In this document: positions 15,579-24,586 of the stretch, piece after piece | How positions within the stretch are numbered: the first letter of the stretch is position 1 | Layout: every line of letters begins with the position of its first letter | Source: Chlorobiaceae bacterium | GTDB lineage: Bacteria; Bacteroidota; Chlorobiia; Chlorobiales; Chlorobiaceae | Assembly: GCA_012972825.1 (NCBI GenBank) | Contig: JABDHL010000026.1 | Location: forward strand, 104,019-141,898 | Direction: 5' to 3' | DNA: 37,880 nt | The notes under the pieces: generated by a model | Database searches by the model: none | Told to the model about the DNA's origin: nothing | Seen by the model: the letters and a program-made list of their open reading frames with translations, nothing else | Position numbers and translations under genes: made by a program

Positions 15579-15689
15579 ATGGATCAAACAATCTCCCCTT
15601 GCTGTCGTAAAACACAAAGGGAAAACAGATTAACATCCCACGCCTTCACCCAGTCCCGCAACCTTACTGAAGAAACGGACTTACCATGA
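15579..15689 (+). CDS. 36-residue leader ORF coupled to sucA
   Basis: The frame opens with ATG at 15579 (MDQTISPCCRK...) after a purine-rich AAGAGA and ends at the TGA at 15687-15689, which overlaps the sucA ATG by four bases (ATGA). It is polar, contains a Cys-Cys pair, and resembles no protein I know. The exact stop-start overlap suggests translational coupling, so that ribosomes finishing the leader restart on sucA, which has only a poor ribosome binding site of its own. A chance short frame cannot be excluded. Confidence 0.35.
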   Translation: MDQTISPCCRKTQRENRLTSHAFTQSRNLTEETDLP

Positions 15690-18517
15690 CGCAGCACTCC
15701 AGCAGCACTTCCTATCTTTTCGGCGGCAATGCCCCCTACCTTGAAGACCTTTACGAAGAGTATCTCGACAATCCAGGCTCCGTCCCTGATCACTGGCGGT
15801 CATACTTTGACGCCATGCAGAATGTGCCTGGAACGAACGGCACCGACAGCCGCGATATTGCACACTCACCCGTCCAGGCATCGTTTGCCGAAAGAGCGCG
15901 CCTGGGACCCATCTGCCGAGTTGTAGCCAGTCCCGATGCCGAACTCGGGCGTAAACGGGTCTCGGTTCAGAAGCTCATCGCCGCCTACCGAAATATCGGT
16001 TCCCGCAGGGCTGATCTCGATCCTCTGAAGCGTCAGGAGCGCCCGGCACTGCCCGATCTTGAGCCCTCTTTTTACGGCTTCTCCGACACCGACATGGATA
16101 TCGTCTTCAACACCAGCAATACCTATTTCGGACGTGAAACCATGCCGCTCCGCGAGTTGCTTCAGAACCTGCGCGAAACCTACTGCGGCACCCTTGGCAT
16201 AGAGTTCATGTACATCACTGACCAGACCGAAAAGCGCTGGTGGCAGGCAAAGCTTGAAACAAGACGCTCGAAGCCGGATTTCACTGCCGACAAGAAAAAA
16301 CATATACTCGAACGTCTCACTGCTGCAGAAGGATTTGAACGCTATCTCCACACCCGTTTTATCGGTCAGAAGCGCTTTTCGCTTGAAGGCGGTGAGAGCT
16401 TTATCGCAGCAATGGATGAGCTGATCCAGCGTGCCGGAAAAGCAGGCGTCCAGGAGATCGTCATCGGCATGGCGCACCGTGGTCGACTCAACGTGCTGGT
16501 CAACATCATGGGGAAAAATCCGCTCGACCTTTTTGCCGAATTTGAAGGCAGGCATCCGGGTGATCTCCCTTCCGGCGACGTCAAGTATCACCAGGGATTC
16601 ACCAGCGACCTTGCCACGCCGGGCGGCCCGGTCAACCTATCTCTTGCCTTCAACCCCTCACACCTTGAAATTGTCAATCCGGTGGTCGAGGGTGCAGTCA
16701 AGGCACGTCAGGTCCGGCGCAACGACAGGGATGGCTCACAGGTGCTTCCCATACTCGTGCACGGCGATGCAGCATTCTCGGGGCAGGGAGTCATCATGGA
16801 AACTCTCAACCTTGCCCTGACACGCGGTTACGGTACCGGTGGCACGGTTCACATCGTCATCAACAACCAGATAGGCTTCACCACCTCCGACCCCCGCGAC
16901 AGCCGTTCAACCACCTACTGCACCGATGTTGTCAAAATGATTGAGGCACCGGTACTCCACATCAACGGTGACGACCCTGAAGCGGTTGTGCTGGCAACAC
17001 AGATGGCGCTCGACTACCGGCAGGCGTTCAAACGCGATGTCGTCATCGATATCATCTGTTTCCGCAAGCTCGGCCATAATGAGCAGGATACACCTGCCAT
17101 GACCCAGCCGCTCATGTACAAAAAAATCGATAAGCACCCCGGCACGCGCAGACTCTATGCCTCCAGGCTTGAATCTCAGAGCGTCATCCCTAAAGAGTAC
17201 GCCGACACGCTCAGCAAGCAGTTCCGCAAGGATCTTGATGAAGGCCGATACAGCACCAATCCGATCCTTGTCAATAAAACCATCTTTACTTCTGACCCTT
17301 CCATTCACCGCACCGAGACCACGGAAACCGGCGTGCCCCTGGCCGAACTCAAACGTCTTGCGGAACGGATTACCAAAGTTCCTGACCAGTTCAAGCTTCA
17401 CCCGCTGGTTGAAAAAGTCATCAACGACCGCGCCCGTATGGGAGAGGGAGAGCAGCCTCTCGACTGGGGCATGGGAGAGCACCTGGCCTTCGCCTCCCTC
17501 GTCGCAGGCGGTTACCCTATCCGCATCACCGGTCAGGACAGCGCCAGGGGAACCTTTTCACACCGCCACTCTGTGCTGCACGACCAGAACCGTGAAAAAT
17601 GGGACTCCGGCATCTACATTCCACTTCAGAACGTCACGGACAACCAGGCACTCTTTACCGTTATCGATTCAGTACTCTCCGAAGAGGCTATCCTTGGCTT
17701 CGAATACGGCTACTCCATCTCAGCACCAGACACTCTCGTCATCTGGGAAGCACAGTTCGGCGACTTCGCCAACGGAGCGCAGGTGCTCATTGATCAGTTC
17801 ATCACTTCAGGGGAGGTCAAATGGGGCCTTGCATCCGCTCTTACCCTTATGCTGCCCCATGGCTATGAAGGCCAGGGACCGGAACACTCCTCCGCCCGAC
17901 CCGAGCGCTTTCTGCAGCTCTGTGCCGAAAACAACATCCAGGTCTGCCAGCCGACCAATCCCGCCCAGATTTTCCACCTTCTGCGGCGCCAGATAACCTC
18001 AATGATCCGTAAGCCACTGATCATTCTCACACCGAAATCGCTGCTCCGCAACAAGGAGGCGGTCTCTCAGCTGGACGATCTCTCTCTGGGAAATTTCCAG
18101 AACATCATCAGCGATACAACGGCCAACCCTGACAAAACCAGGCGGCTTGTCGCATGCTCCGGCAAGGTCTATTACGATCTCATAAACCGGAGACATGAAA
18201 ACACCGCCGAAAATGTGGCCATCATCCGCATCGAACAGCTTTACCCTTTCCCGGCTGCAGAGTTTGCTGCCCAGCTTGCTCACTATCCCGCACTGAAAGA
18301 GATTGTCTGGTGCCAAGACGAACCCAAAAACCAGGGTTACTGGCGTTTCCTCCAGCATTATATCATGAAAGCCATGACACCCGGCCAGCAGTTCGGCTAT
18401 GCAGGACGCCTCGCCTCAGCCTCAACCGCCTGCGGGTATGCCGCAACCCATGCCATAGAGCAAAAAGCACTGCTCGACCAGGCATTCGGCGAGTTCAGCG
18501 TTTTTTTCAACAAATAA
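15686..18517 (+). CDS. sucA: 2-oxoglutarate dehydrogenase E1 component
   Basis: 943 residues, as expected for the homodimeric E1o. It decarboxylates 2-oxoglutarate with thiamine diphosphate and passes the succinyl group to the lipoyl arm of E2. The N-terminal YLFGGNAPYLEDLYEEYLDNPGSVPDHWRSYF is the E2-docking segment typical of this family. Catalytic features include GMAHRGRLNVLVN, VKYHQGF, LVHGDAAFSGQGV with the ThDP/Mg site, VINNQIGFTT, and HRHSVLHDQN in the second half. It heads a three-gene operon with sucB (9 bp on) and lpdA. Codon third positions appear richer in C than in neighbouring genes, suggesting a different history. In an organism using the reductive TCA cycle this enzyme runs in the oxidative direction only. 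Confidence 0.97.
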   Translation: MTQHSSSTSYLFGGNAPYLEDLYEEYLDNPGSVPDHWRSYFDAMQNVPGTNGTDSRDIAHSPVQASFAERARLGPICRVVASPDAELGRKRVSVQKLIAAYRNIGSRRADLDPLKRQERPALPDLEPSFYGFSDTDMDIVFNTSNTYFGRETMPLRELLQNLRETYCGTLGIEFMYITDQTEKRWWQAKLETRRSKPDFTADKKKHILERLTAAEGFERYLHTRFIGQKRFSLEGGESFIAAMDELIQRAGKAGVQEIVIGMAHRGRLNVLVNIMGKNPLDLFAEFEGRHPGDLPSGDVKYHQGFTSDLATPGGPVNLSLAFNPSHLEIVNPVVEGAVKARQVRRNDRDGSQVLPILVHGDAAFSGQGVIMETLNLALTRGYGTGGTVHIVINNQIGFTTSDPRDSRSTTYCTDVVKMIEAPVLHINGDDPEAVVLATQMALDYRQAFKRDVVIDIICFRKLGHNEQDTPAMTQPLMYKKIDKHPGTRRLYASRLESQSVIPKEYADTLSKQFRKDLDEGRYSTNPILVNKTIFTSDPSIHRTETTETGVPLAELKRLAERITKVPDQFKLHPLVEKVINDRARMGEGEQPLDWGMGEHLAFASLVAGGYPIRITGQDSARGTFSHRHSVLHDQNREKWDSGIYIPLQNVTDNQALFTVIDSVLSEEAILGFEYGYSISAPDTLVIWEAQFGDFANGAQVLIDQFITSGEVKWGLASALTLMLPHGYEGQGPEHSSARPERFLQLCAENNIQVCQPTNPAQIFHLLRRQITSMIRKPLIILTPKSLLRNKEAVSQLDDLSLGNFQNIISDTTANPDKTRRLVACSGKVYYDLINRRHENTAENVAIIRIEQLYPFPAAEFAAQLAHYPALKEIVWCQDEPKNQGYWRFLQHYIMKAMTPGQQFGYAGRLASASTACGYAATHAIEQKALLDQAFGEFSVFFNK

Positions 18518-18526
18518 CAACCACCA

Positions 18527-19768
18527 ATGGCCATCATCGATGTCACCATATCTCAGCTGTCAGAGTCCGTTGCCGAAGCAACACTGCTCAACTGGAAAAA
18601 GAAGCCGGGGGAAGACGTTGCTGAAGATGAAATCCTTTTCGAAATCGAAACCGACAAGGTAGTCCTTGACGTTCCATCACCCGCAGACGGTATATTGTTT
18701 GAAATACTTGTCGGAGACGGAGGAACAGTAGTCGCCAACCAGGTGCTCGCACGCATCGACACTGAAGGCAAACCAGCCGCTCTGCAGTCTGCATCACCGA
18801 CCATTGAGAAAGAATCGGTCAATGAATCACCTCAACCGGTCTCACTATTGAACAAAGGCGGCAGTGCCATGCCTGCAGCAGCAAAGCTCATGGCCGAAAC
18901 AGGATTAAACGCTTCCCAGATAGTGGGTTCCGGCAGAGAGGGCAGAATCACTAAAGGTGACGTTCTTGCCGCAATCGCAGACGGAGCCGAGCCTGCCTCT
19001 CCGCAAGCCCCTCCAGCACCGAAGCTCAGGCCGGTGGAGGCGCACCTGGAAACTCCCCTGATAACCGAACGCCCCGAACAGCGTGTCCCCATGACCCGCC
19101 TCCGGGCACGCATCGCCGAAAGGCTTCTGGAGTCTCAAGCCACAAACGCCATCCTCACCACCTTCAACGAGGTAAACATGCAGGCCGTCATCGACCTGCG
19201 AACGCGTTACAAGGCAACCTTTGAAAAAGAGCACGGCGTCAGGCTCGGCATCGTCTCCTTCTTTGTCAAGGCGGCGGTTCACGCACTGCGCAAATATCCC
19301 GTTCTGAATGCTTCCGTTGAAGGCAAGGATATCATTTATCACGGCTACTTCGATATCGGTATTGCCGTCAGCTCACCACGAGGGCTTGTTGTCCCCATCC
19401 TCCGCAATGCCGACCAGATGAGCATTGCTGAAATCGAACGCAAAATCGCCGATTACACCACCAAGGCAAAACTCGGCACCCTCTCCCTCGAAGAGCTGAC
19501 CGGCGGCACGTTTTCAATTTCCAACGGCGGAGTTTTCGGATCGATGCTTTCAACACCAATCATCAATCCTCCCCAATCGGCTATACTCGGCATCCATGCC
19601 ACAACCGAAAGGGCAGTAGTCGAAAACAGCCAGATCGTCATACGACCGATGAACTATCTGGCCATGTCCTACGACCACCGGATCATCGACGGAAAAGAAG
19701 CGGTACAGGGTCTCGTCGCCATCAAGGATGCACTGGAAGATCCGGCACGACTCTTACTCGACCTTTAA
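18527..19768 (+). CDS. sucB: 2-oxoglutarate dehydrogenase E2, dihydrolipoyl succinyltransferase
   Basis: 413 residues with three domains in order. A lipoyl domain occupies residues 1-75, with the lipoylated Lys44 in [18 protein letters not shown] peripheral-subunit-binding domain lies near 105-145 ([36 protein letters not shown]). The catalytic domain runs from about 180 and ends with the active site SYDHRIIDG (His384, Asp388). The linkers are Pro/Ala-rich. It forms the core of the complex, transferring succinyl from lipoamide to CoA. The gene starts 9 bp after sucA and is followed 19 bp later by lpdA, so all three subunits are made together. The single lipoyl domain fits the 2-oxoglutarate rather than the pyruvate complex. 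Confidence 0.96.
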   Translation: MAIIDVTISQLSESVAEATLLNWKKKPGEDVAEDEILFEIETDKVVLDVPSPADGILFEILVGDGGTVVANQVLARIDTEGKPAALQSASPTIEKESVNESPQPVSLLNKGGSAMPAAAKLMAETGLNASQIVGSGREGRITKGDVLAAIADGAEPASPQAPPAPKLRPVEAHLETPLITERPEQRVPMTRLRARIAERLLESQATNAILTTFNEVNMQAVIDLRTRYKATFEKEHGVRLGIVSFFVKAAVHALRKYPVLNASVEGKDIIYHGYFDIGIAVSSPRGLVVPILRNADQMSIAEIERKIADYTTKAKLGTLSLEELTGGTFSISNGGVFGSMLSTPIINPPQSAILGIHATTERAVVENSQIVIRPMNYLAMSYDHRIIDGKEAVQGLVAIKDALEDPARLLLDL

Positions 19769-19787
19769 AGCAAAAAGAACCCACACC

Positions 19788-21224
19788 ATGAACAGACAAT
19801 TCGACATACTCGTCATAGGCGCAGGCCCTGGAGGATACATTGCCGCAATCCGTGCCGCACAACTCGGCTTTTCAGTAGCCTGCTGCGAATTCAGCCCCTA
19901 TGATGACCCAACAGGCCAGCCCCGCCTCGGCGGCACCTGCCTCAACGCCGGCTGCATCCCCCTTAAAGCGCTCGTCGCGTCATCGGAGGCATACGAAAAA
20001 ACAGCACACCACCTCGAAAGTCATGGCATCAGCGTCAGCGGAGTCAGCATTGATATTGCGCAAATGCAAAAACGCAAAGAAAATATCGTCACCAGAATGA
20101 CCGCCGGCATCCAGTTCCTCTTCCGAAAAAACAAGATCACGCTTCTCAAGGGACGAGGCTCATTTGCCGGAAAAACCGACGCCGGATACCGCATCATCAT
20201 CACCGGCAAAGAGGGGGACGAAGAGGTGCAGGCACAAAAAGTCATTATCGCCACCGGTTCAAAAGCACGCCATATCCCCAACGTCAAGGTTGACAACCTC
20301 TCCATCTGCGACAACGAAGGAGCCCTCAAATTCAGTGAAGCGCCAAAAAAACTCGGCGTCATCGGCGCAGGCGTCATCGGCCTCGAAGTTGGATCTGTCT
20401 GGCGCAGGCTCGGCGCTGAAGTCACCGTCCTCGAAGTCATGCCCTCCTTCCTCAGTGCTGCCGACGAAAGCATTGCACGAGAAGCCTCAAAGCTTTTCCA
20501 GAAGCAGGGTCTCCACATCAAGCTTGGCGTCAGGATCGGACAGGCAAAACAAAATGCAGAGGGCATCAGCATTGAGTACACCGACGACCAGGGATCAAGC
20601 CACATCCTCGAATGCGATAAACTCATCGTCTCCGTAGGCCGCACACCCAACGCCGAAAACCTCAACCTCGAAACCATAGGCCTGCAGGTGGACGAACGCG
20701 GCTTCATTCCCGTCAACGACCACTGCGCTACAGCTGCACCCGGCGTCTACGCCATAGGCGACGTCGTCCGCGGTCCCATGCTCGCCCACAAAGCTGAAGA
20801 CGAAGGCGTCATGGTAGCCGAACTCATCGCCGGCCAGAAACCCCACCTTGACTACAACAGCATGCCATGGGTTATCTACACCACCCCTGAAATTGCCTGG
20901 GTAGGCAAAACCGAGCAGCAGCTCCGTGCCGAAGGTCGCGACTACAAAACCGGTCAGTTCCCCTTTGCAGCCAACGGACGCGCACTCGGCCTCGGCGACA
21001 CGGAAGGTTTCGTCAAAATGCTCGCCGACGCAACAACCGACGAAATCCTGGGTATCCATATCATCGGAGCATGTGCTTCAGACCTCATCGCCGAAGGAGC
21101 CCTCGCCATGGAGTTTAAAGCCTCATCCGAAGATATCGCCCGAACCTGCCATCCACATCCAAGCCTCTCCGAAGTGGTTCGTGAAGCTGCCCTCGCAATA
21201 GAAAAACGCTCTCTCAACATGTAA
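19788..21224 (+). CDS. lpdA: Dihydrolipoyl dehydrogenase (E3)
   Basis: 478 residues from the ATG at 19788. A longer frame from 19728 overlaps sucB and lacks family similarity at its start. The FAD-binding GAGPGGYIAA is at residues 11-20, the redox disulfide GGTCLNAGCIPLK at Cys51/Cys56, the NAD-binding GVIGAGVIGLEVGSVW near 210, AIGDVVRGPMLAHKAEDEG near 330 and the catalytic His-Glu region CHPHPSLSEVV at the C-terminus. It reoxidises the dihydrolipoyl arm of SucB and reduces NAD. Leu replaces the usual Ser after Pro in the disulfide motif (CIPLK for CIPSK), a minor oddity. It is the last gene of the operon. Confidence 0.96.
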   Translation: MNRQFDILVIGAGPGGYIAAIRAAQLGFSVACCEFSPYDDPTGQPRLGGTCLNAGCIPLKALVASSEAYEKTAHHLESHGISVSGVSIDIAQMQKRKENIVTRMTAGIQFLFRKNKITLLKGRGSFAGKTDAGYRIIITGKEGDEEVQAQKVIIATGSKARHIPNVKVDNLSICDNEGALKFSEAPKKLGVIGAGVIGLEVGSVWRRLGAEVTVLEVMPSFLSAADESIAREASKLFQKQGLHIKLGVRIGQAKQNAEGISIEYTDDQGSSHILECDKLIVSVGRTPNAENLNLETIGLQVDERGFIPVNDHCATAAPGVYAIGDVVRGPMLAHKAEDEGVMVAELIAGQKPHLDYNSMPWVIYTTPEIAWVGKTEQQLRAEGRDYKTGQFPFAANGRALGLGDTEGFVKMLADATTDEILGIHIIGACASDLIAEGALAMEFKASSEDIARTCHPHPSLSEVVREAALAIEKRSLNM

Positions 21225-21388
21225 TAACAGTTTCAATATATCCTCGGCAGCGACACCTCCAACCCTTGACATACCTTTGAGTTCGGATAGTTCACATAAT
21301 AAAATGAACCTGCTAACTTAAAACTTTTTAAGGAAGAAGCTTTGACCCATCAAATTCAACATCAATGCATTAAAACAGGAGATGACCG

Positions 21389-21787
21389 ATGGAGCTGACA
21401 ACACCCTATGCGTTTGGAAAAACAGTGGATATGCCCTTCGCTGAAGCTCAACAGAAGGTGCGTGATGAACTGGCAAAGGAAGGATTCGGTGTGCTTACTG
21501 AAATAGATTTGAGCAAAAAATTTGCTGAGAAGCTGCAGAAGGAATTCAGGGATTACGTCATTCTCGGAGCCTGTAATCCTGCTTTCGCCTATGACGCAAT
21601 AAGCGGGGAAATCAATCTCGGGGTACTTCTCCCCTGCAATGTCGTGATTTATACCAGGGATGACGGGAAAACTGCTGTCATGTTCATGGACCCGATTGCA
21701 AGGTTTTCCACGATAGGAAACCCTGAACTGGAGGAGTTCGGCATACAAGTCACACAAAAGCTTGAGCGTATTCTTGATGCTCTATAG
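21389..21787 (+). CDS. DUF302 family protein
   Basis: 132 residues. It shows the DUF302 pattern: FGKTVDMPFAEAQQKVRDELAKEGFGVLTEIDL, followed by YVILGACNPAFAYDAISGEINLGVLLPCNVVIYTRDDGKTAVMFMDP. The family is small, cytoplasmic or periplasmic, widely found and mostly uncharacterised; the conserved CNP and LLPCN segments suggest a Cys-containing ligand site. A purine-rich GGAGATG precedes the start. It is a single gene following the sucAB-lpdA operon by about 160 bp and ending at a bidirectional hairpin. No signal peptide is visible. Confidence 0.85.
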   Translation: MELTTPYAFGKTVDMPFAEAQQKVRDELAKEGFGVLTEIDLSKKFAEKLQKEFRDYVILGACNPAFAYDAISGEINLGVLLPCNVVIYTRDDGKTAVMFMDPIARFSTIGNPELEEFGIQVTQKLERILDAL

Positions 21788-21856
21788 CTAAAAAATACGG
21801 CAGGAAGTTACAACTTTACAGTTGAGACTTTCTTCTCCACACCCAAAGCCCGATAA

Positions 21857-21892
21857 CAAGAAAAGCCCCATCTTACAATGGAGCTTTTCTTG
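21857..21892. terminator. Bidirectional terminator hairpin
   Basis: CAAGAAAAGC at 21857-21866 pairs with GCTTTTCTTG at 21883-21892, and CCCAT/ATGGA extends it inside with one mismatch. It lies between two convergent genes, DUF302 on the plus strand and the Lys-rich protein on the minus strand, and could serve both. Confidence 0.7.
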
Positions 21893-21925
21893 TCAATCCT
21901 ATCAATGACGGAAATATCAGTAATC

Positions 21926-22216
21926 TTACTTGCCGGCTTCCGCTTTAGCTTCAGCCTTTCTCTCTGCTCTTCTTTCTGCGTGTCTTGCTCTTCTGGATTT
22001 CCTGTGAGCTTTCTTATGAGCCTTTCTTTCAGCCTTTAATTCGGCTTTTACCTCTTCTTTTATCTCAGCTTTCTTTTCGGCTTTTGCTTCAGCTTTTCCC
22101 TCTACTTTTGCTTCTTTCCTGGTTTCTGCCTTTTTGTCAGATGCAAAAGAAACACCGCCAAAAACACCAGTCATTGCAAGTGAAATGATAAGTCCCGCAA
22201 TAAAATTCTTTTTCAT
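21926..22216 (-). CDS. Secreted Lys/Ala/Glu-rich small protein, copy 1
   Basis: 96 residues from MKKNFIAGLIISLAMTGVFGGVSFA, a clear Sec signal peptide with likely cleavage after SFA. The mature part is low complexity: KxEAKxEGKAEAKAEKKAEIKEE and then a basic AHKKAHRKSRRARHAERRAERKAEAKAEAGK. It alternates Lys and Glu/Ala in a pattern that would form a charged helix, with Arg concentrated near the end. There is no known domain. A longer frame from 22306 lacks a signal and is less likely. It is a paralogue of the gene at 22440, with which it shares the signal peptide and upstream sequence. The function is unknown; histone-like polyanion binding in the periplasm is only a guess. Confidence 0.7.
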   Translation of the reverse strand: MKKNFIAGLIISLAMTGVFGGVSFASDKKAETRKEAKVEGKAEAKAEKKAEIKEEVKAELKAERKAHKKAHRKSRRARHAERRAERKAEAKAEAGK

Positions 22217-22381
22217 TTGTCTGTAGATTGAGTTTTTTAAGTTACCTGGAAGACAGATCATTCTGCTTCTTATTATTAGTGCGCAGGTCGCTGGGTTTTC
22301 TTTCAAAAATTCTTTCTGCCTGAAATTTGAAATTATTTAAACCGTTCTGTTGCCTGCAGGCAGGGGAAAAAGAGCACTTAA

Positions 22382-22411
22382 AAAGAGCCCCGACTTGCAA
22401 CGGGGCTCTTT
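22382..22411 (-). terminator. Rho-independent terminator downstream of copy 2
   Basis: AAAGAGCCCCG pairs perfectly with CGGGGCTCTTT around an 8-base loop. On the minus strand it follows the stop of the Lys/Ala-rich gene by about 30 bp and ends in T residues. Confidence 0.8.
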
Positions 22412-22439
22412 AGCAAAAATCGTAAGAGCAGCGAAAATC

Positions 22440-22718
22440 TTACTTAGCTTCAGGAGCTGCTGCTTCCATTTTCTTAGCTGCTTTCTTAGAAGCTTTCTTT
22501 GCCTTCTTGGCTTTCTTCACTTTCTTTGCTTTCTTCTCTGCCTTTACTTCCGTCTTGGCTTCAGCTTTTGCATCGGCTGCTGGTGCTGCAGGAGCTGCGG
22601 CAGCTGCAGGAGCTTTTGCGTCTTTTGCTGCTGCTTTGTCAGCTGCAAAAGAAACGCCACCAAAGATTCCAGAGATAGCAAGTGATACGATCACGCCAGC
22701 GATAAAATTCTTTTTCAT
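22440..22718 (-). CDS. Secreted Lys/Ala-rich small protein, copy 2
   Basis: 92 residues. The signal peptide MKKNFIAGVIVSLAISGIFGGVSFA is nearly identical to that of the paralogue at 21926. The mature part is Ala/Pro-rich (KAPAAAAAPAAPAADAKAEAK) followed by a strongly basic histone H1-like tail, with KK and KA pairs (KKAKKVKKAKKAKKASKKAAKK) and an acidic end. The tail's low complexity means homology searches will be misleading. It has its own terminator, so the two copies are separate transcription units in tandem. No function is known. Confidence 0.7.
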   Translation of the reverse strand: MKKNFIAGVIVSLAISGIFGGVSFAADKAAAKDAKAPAAAAAPAAPAADAKAEAKTEVKAEKKAKKVKKAKKAKKASKKAAKKMEAAAPEAK

Positions 22719-22971
22719 TTGTCTGTAAGTTTTTGTTTGATAGTTCGTTGGAAACAGGTTTATCCTGCTTCCTATAAGTTACTACGCAGCTCTTCTGCTT
22801 TTCTTTCAATAAATCGGTCGCCGCTGCAATTATTTTCAGGTGCCATAGCAAACAGCATGGAACAGCCGTGAACCACACTCTCATAAGCAGATTGCCTGAA
22901 AGATTGTGCAGGTGTTTGAGGTTGACTATCTTTAAAGACTGTCCGGTTCCCTGACTTGTAAAACCCTTTTT

Positions 22972-23203
22972 ATGCAATTTATCCATCCGATAAACGACTT
23001 TCTGTTTGAGCTTTTTCCGAAAACAAAAAAAGCGGGGTTTGTGAACTATCCTGACCTTATGCCTTACCAGTTCGTTTCAATGCCTGGTGAGCTGGACAAA
23101 GGCGTTTCCGGAGTACCAGGAGCAGCTTCAACTGCCGTTTGCGAAGGAGTATGAATTTGCGAAGGAGATGGTGGTAATGGGTGAAAATTATACAGTCAAA
23201 TGA
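22972..23203 (+). pseudogene. Frameshifted remnant of unknown gene
   Basis: A frame from ATG 22972 (MQFIHPINDFLFELFPKTKKAG...) reads as credible protein to about MPGELDKG near 23100, then becomes unlikely sequence. From 23093 a second frame, shifted by one base, continues as WTKAFPEYQEQLQLPFAKEY and on to a TGA at 23201-23203. Both halves have protein-like composition, so this looks like one gene of about 77 residues broken by a single frameshift. I do not recognise it. A sequencing error could give the same picture. The alternative is two chance frames. Confidence 0.35.
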
Positions 23204-23238
23204 GTTTCACACTCCAGTGTTATGGTCATTTGATGCGG

Positions 23239-24060
23239 CTATTTCATATTTTCAATGATCGTTTGGCTCACATCCGAGATTTTTTTCTCAATATTCGATA
23301 ACGCCTGCATCATTTTACTCATCCTGTCCATTGCCATCTGTAAACGCAATCCCTCCGTTTCATCCGACATCCTGCAATCATCTAAAGCATCCTTGATTTT
23401 CTTTAAGCCCTCCAATCTCGCTTGGGCTTCATCCTGTGAATATCCCACACCCTCCAGCAAGACTAAAGTGCAGAACATTATGAGAGAGTCCACGCATATT
23501 TCTCCTGAATATGACCTTAATGAATTGGTTGCATGAGGGGGGTTCTCTATATCAAAATGGTTATCGTACTCTTTCCTGATAGATTTATATGTTTTCCTGG
23601 TCAGTGCTACTGAAGCAATAGCATCCATATTGTCGTCAAACACTCTTATACCGCTTTGCAGCATGGTATCTATCAAAGCTATGTTGCCTTCAATATTTTG
23701 CATGTCAATGCTATCCTTGAAGCAGACATTTCCGTTTTCATTTACTATCAACCTACCACGATAAATTTTTTGGTCGTTGAGATAGTTTAAAAGCAGGAAG
23801 GCATCCGGCAACTTGCTCTCGATGACACAGAATGGTGTGCAGAGGTTAAGGATCAGTGACTCACTCTCATCATTACTTTCAATCAAAAGCCGAAAAGACT
23901 GGTTACTGATGGAGAGGTTTGTTCCGAACTTAGCTTTGCCTGCATTCACATCCGCTTGTATTTGTTCTTTGTACCATTCCTGATCAGCGATATACTTTTC
24001 AACAAGTTTCGCAAGTCTCATAGAAGCCTCCCTGATTTCAATATCATATTCAAAAGACAC
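23239..24060 (-). CDS. Hypothetical protein, possible YbjN-like fold
   Basis: 273 residues, soluble, acidic, no signal peptide. The middle part (about residues 60-135) has the look of the YbjN/type III chaperone-like fold: ESLILNLCTPFCVIESKLPDAFLLLNYLNDQKIYRGRLIVNENGNVCFKDSIDM. The C-terminus, AMDRMSKMMQALSNIEKKISDVSQTI, would form an amphipathic coiled coil. The N-terminal region is helical. YbjN-type domains occur in sensory or chaperone proteins, so it may bind a partner, but the match is by eye and weak. It lies in an AT-rich accessory stretch next to a broken gene and is transcribed alone. Confidence 0.55.
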   Translation of the reverse strand: MSFEYDIEIREASMRLAKLVEKYIADQEWYKEQIQADVNAGKAKFGTNLSISNQSFRLLIESNDESESLILNLCTPFCVIESKLPDAFLLLNYLNDQKIYRGRLIVNENGNVCFKDSIDMQNIEGNIALIDTMLQSGIRVFDDNMDAIASVALTRKTYKSIRKEYDNHFDIENPPHATNSLRSYSGEICVDSLIMFCTLVLLEGVGYSQDEAQARLEGLKKIKDALDDCRMSDETEGLRLQMAMDRMSKMMQALSNIEKKISDVSQTIIENMK

Positions 24061-24586
24061 TGTCTCATGATAATGATTCTTCCAACATTCCTATATATCA
24101 CACCCTCACCTCAATAATATCGCTCCACTGCGTGGTGTGGCGGGCGAAAGCCGCTCCTGATTAGGCTTTTATTGCTCCAGTTCGGCTTTTCGAATTTCCC
24201 GAATACTGACACAATTTGACACAATAGCGAGTATTTTTTTTTGGTTTACTATGAGACAACAAAAGATAACTGGTCTAAGAACTGTAATATCATCGAAAAT
24301 AGTAACAAGAGATTCAAGAATGACTTAAGAAATATAACAGATTTAAATAAAGCAAGTTATAACTGCGATCCGCAATCGATTCAGTTTATCATTTCTTATA
24401 GGATCCTTATTCAAAATATTCCGGCACGATAATTGATATATATTACCATGGATCAATAACAGCTCCAGGAGTCTCAATAACTTAAAAACAAATTCTTTCT
24501 TTTACCATTCATTCAAAAGGTGCTCAACACAATTCATCTCCGGTGAATATGAATAAAGACAAGCAGTTAACATAAATTATACGTCA
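24061..24586. other. 526-bp AT-rich gap, no convincing gene
   Basis: This holds the promoter regions of the minus-strand gene at 24060 and the plus-strand gene at 24587. A 10-bp-period direct repeat TGACACAAT occurs at 24207-24215 and 24217-24225. A weak hairpin AAAGCC/GGCTTT is seen near 24145-24170. The 63-codon frame at 24241 has poor coding character and no ribosome binding site, so it is not called. Confidence 0.5.

Noticed and set aside
24241-24432. 63-codon frame on the plus strand
   Set aside because: AT-rich, no ribosome binding site, no resemblance to a protein family.
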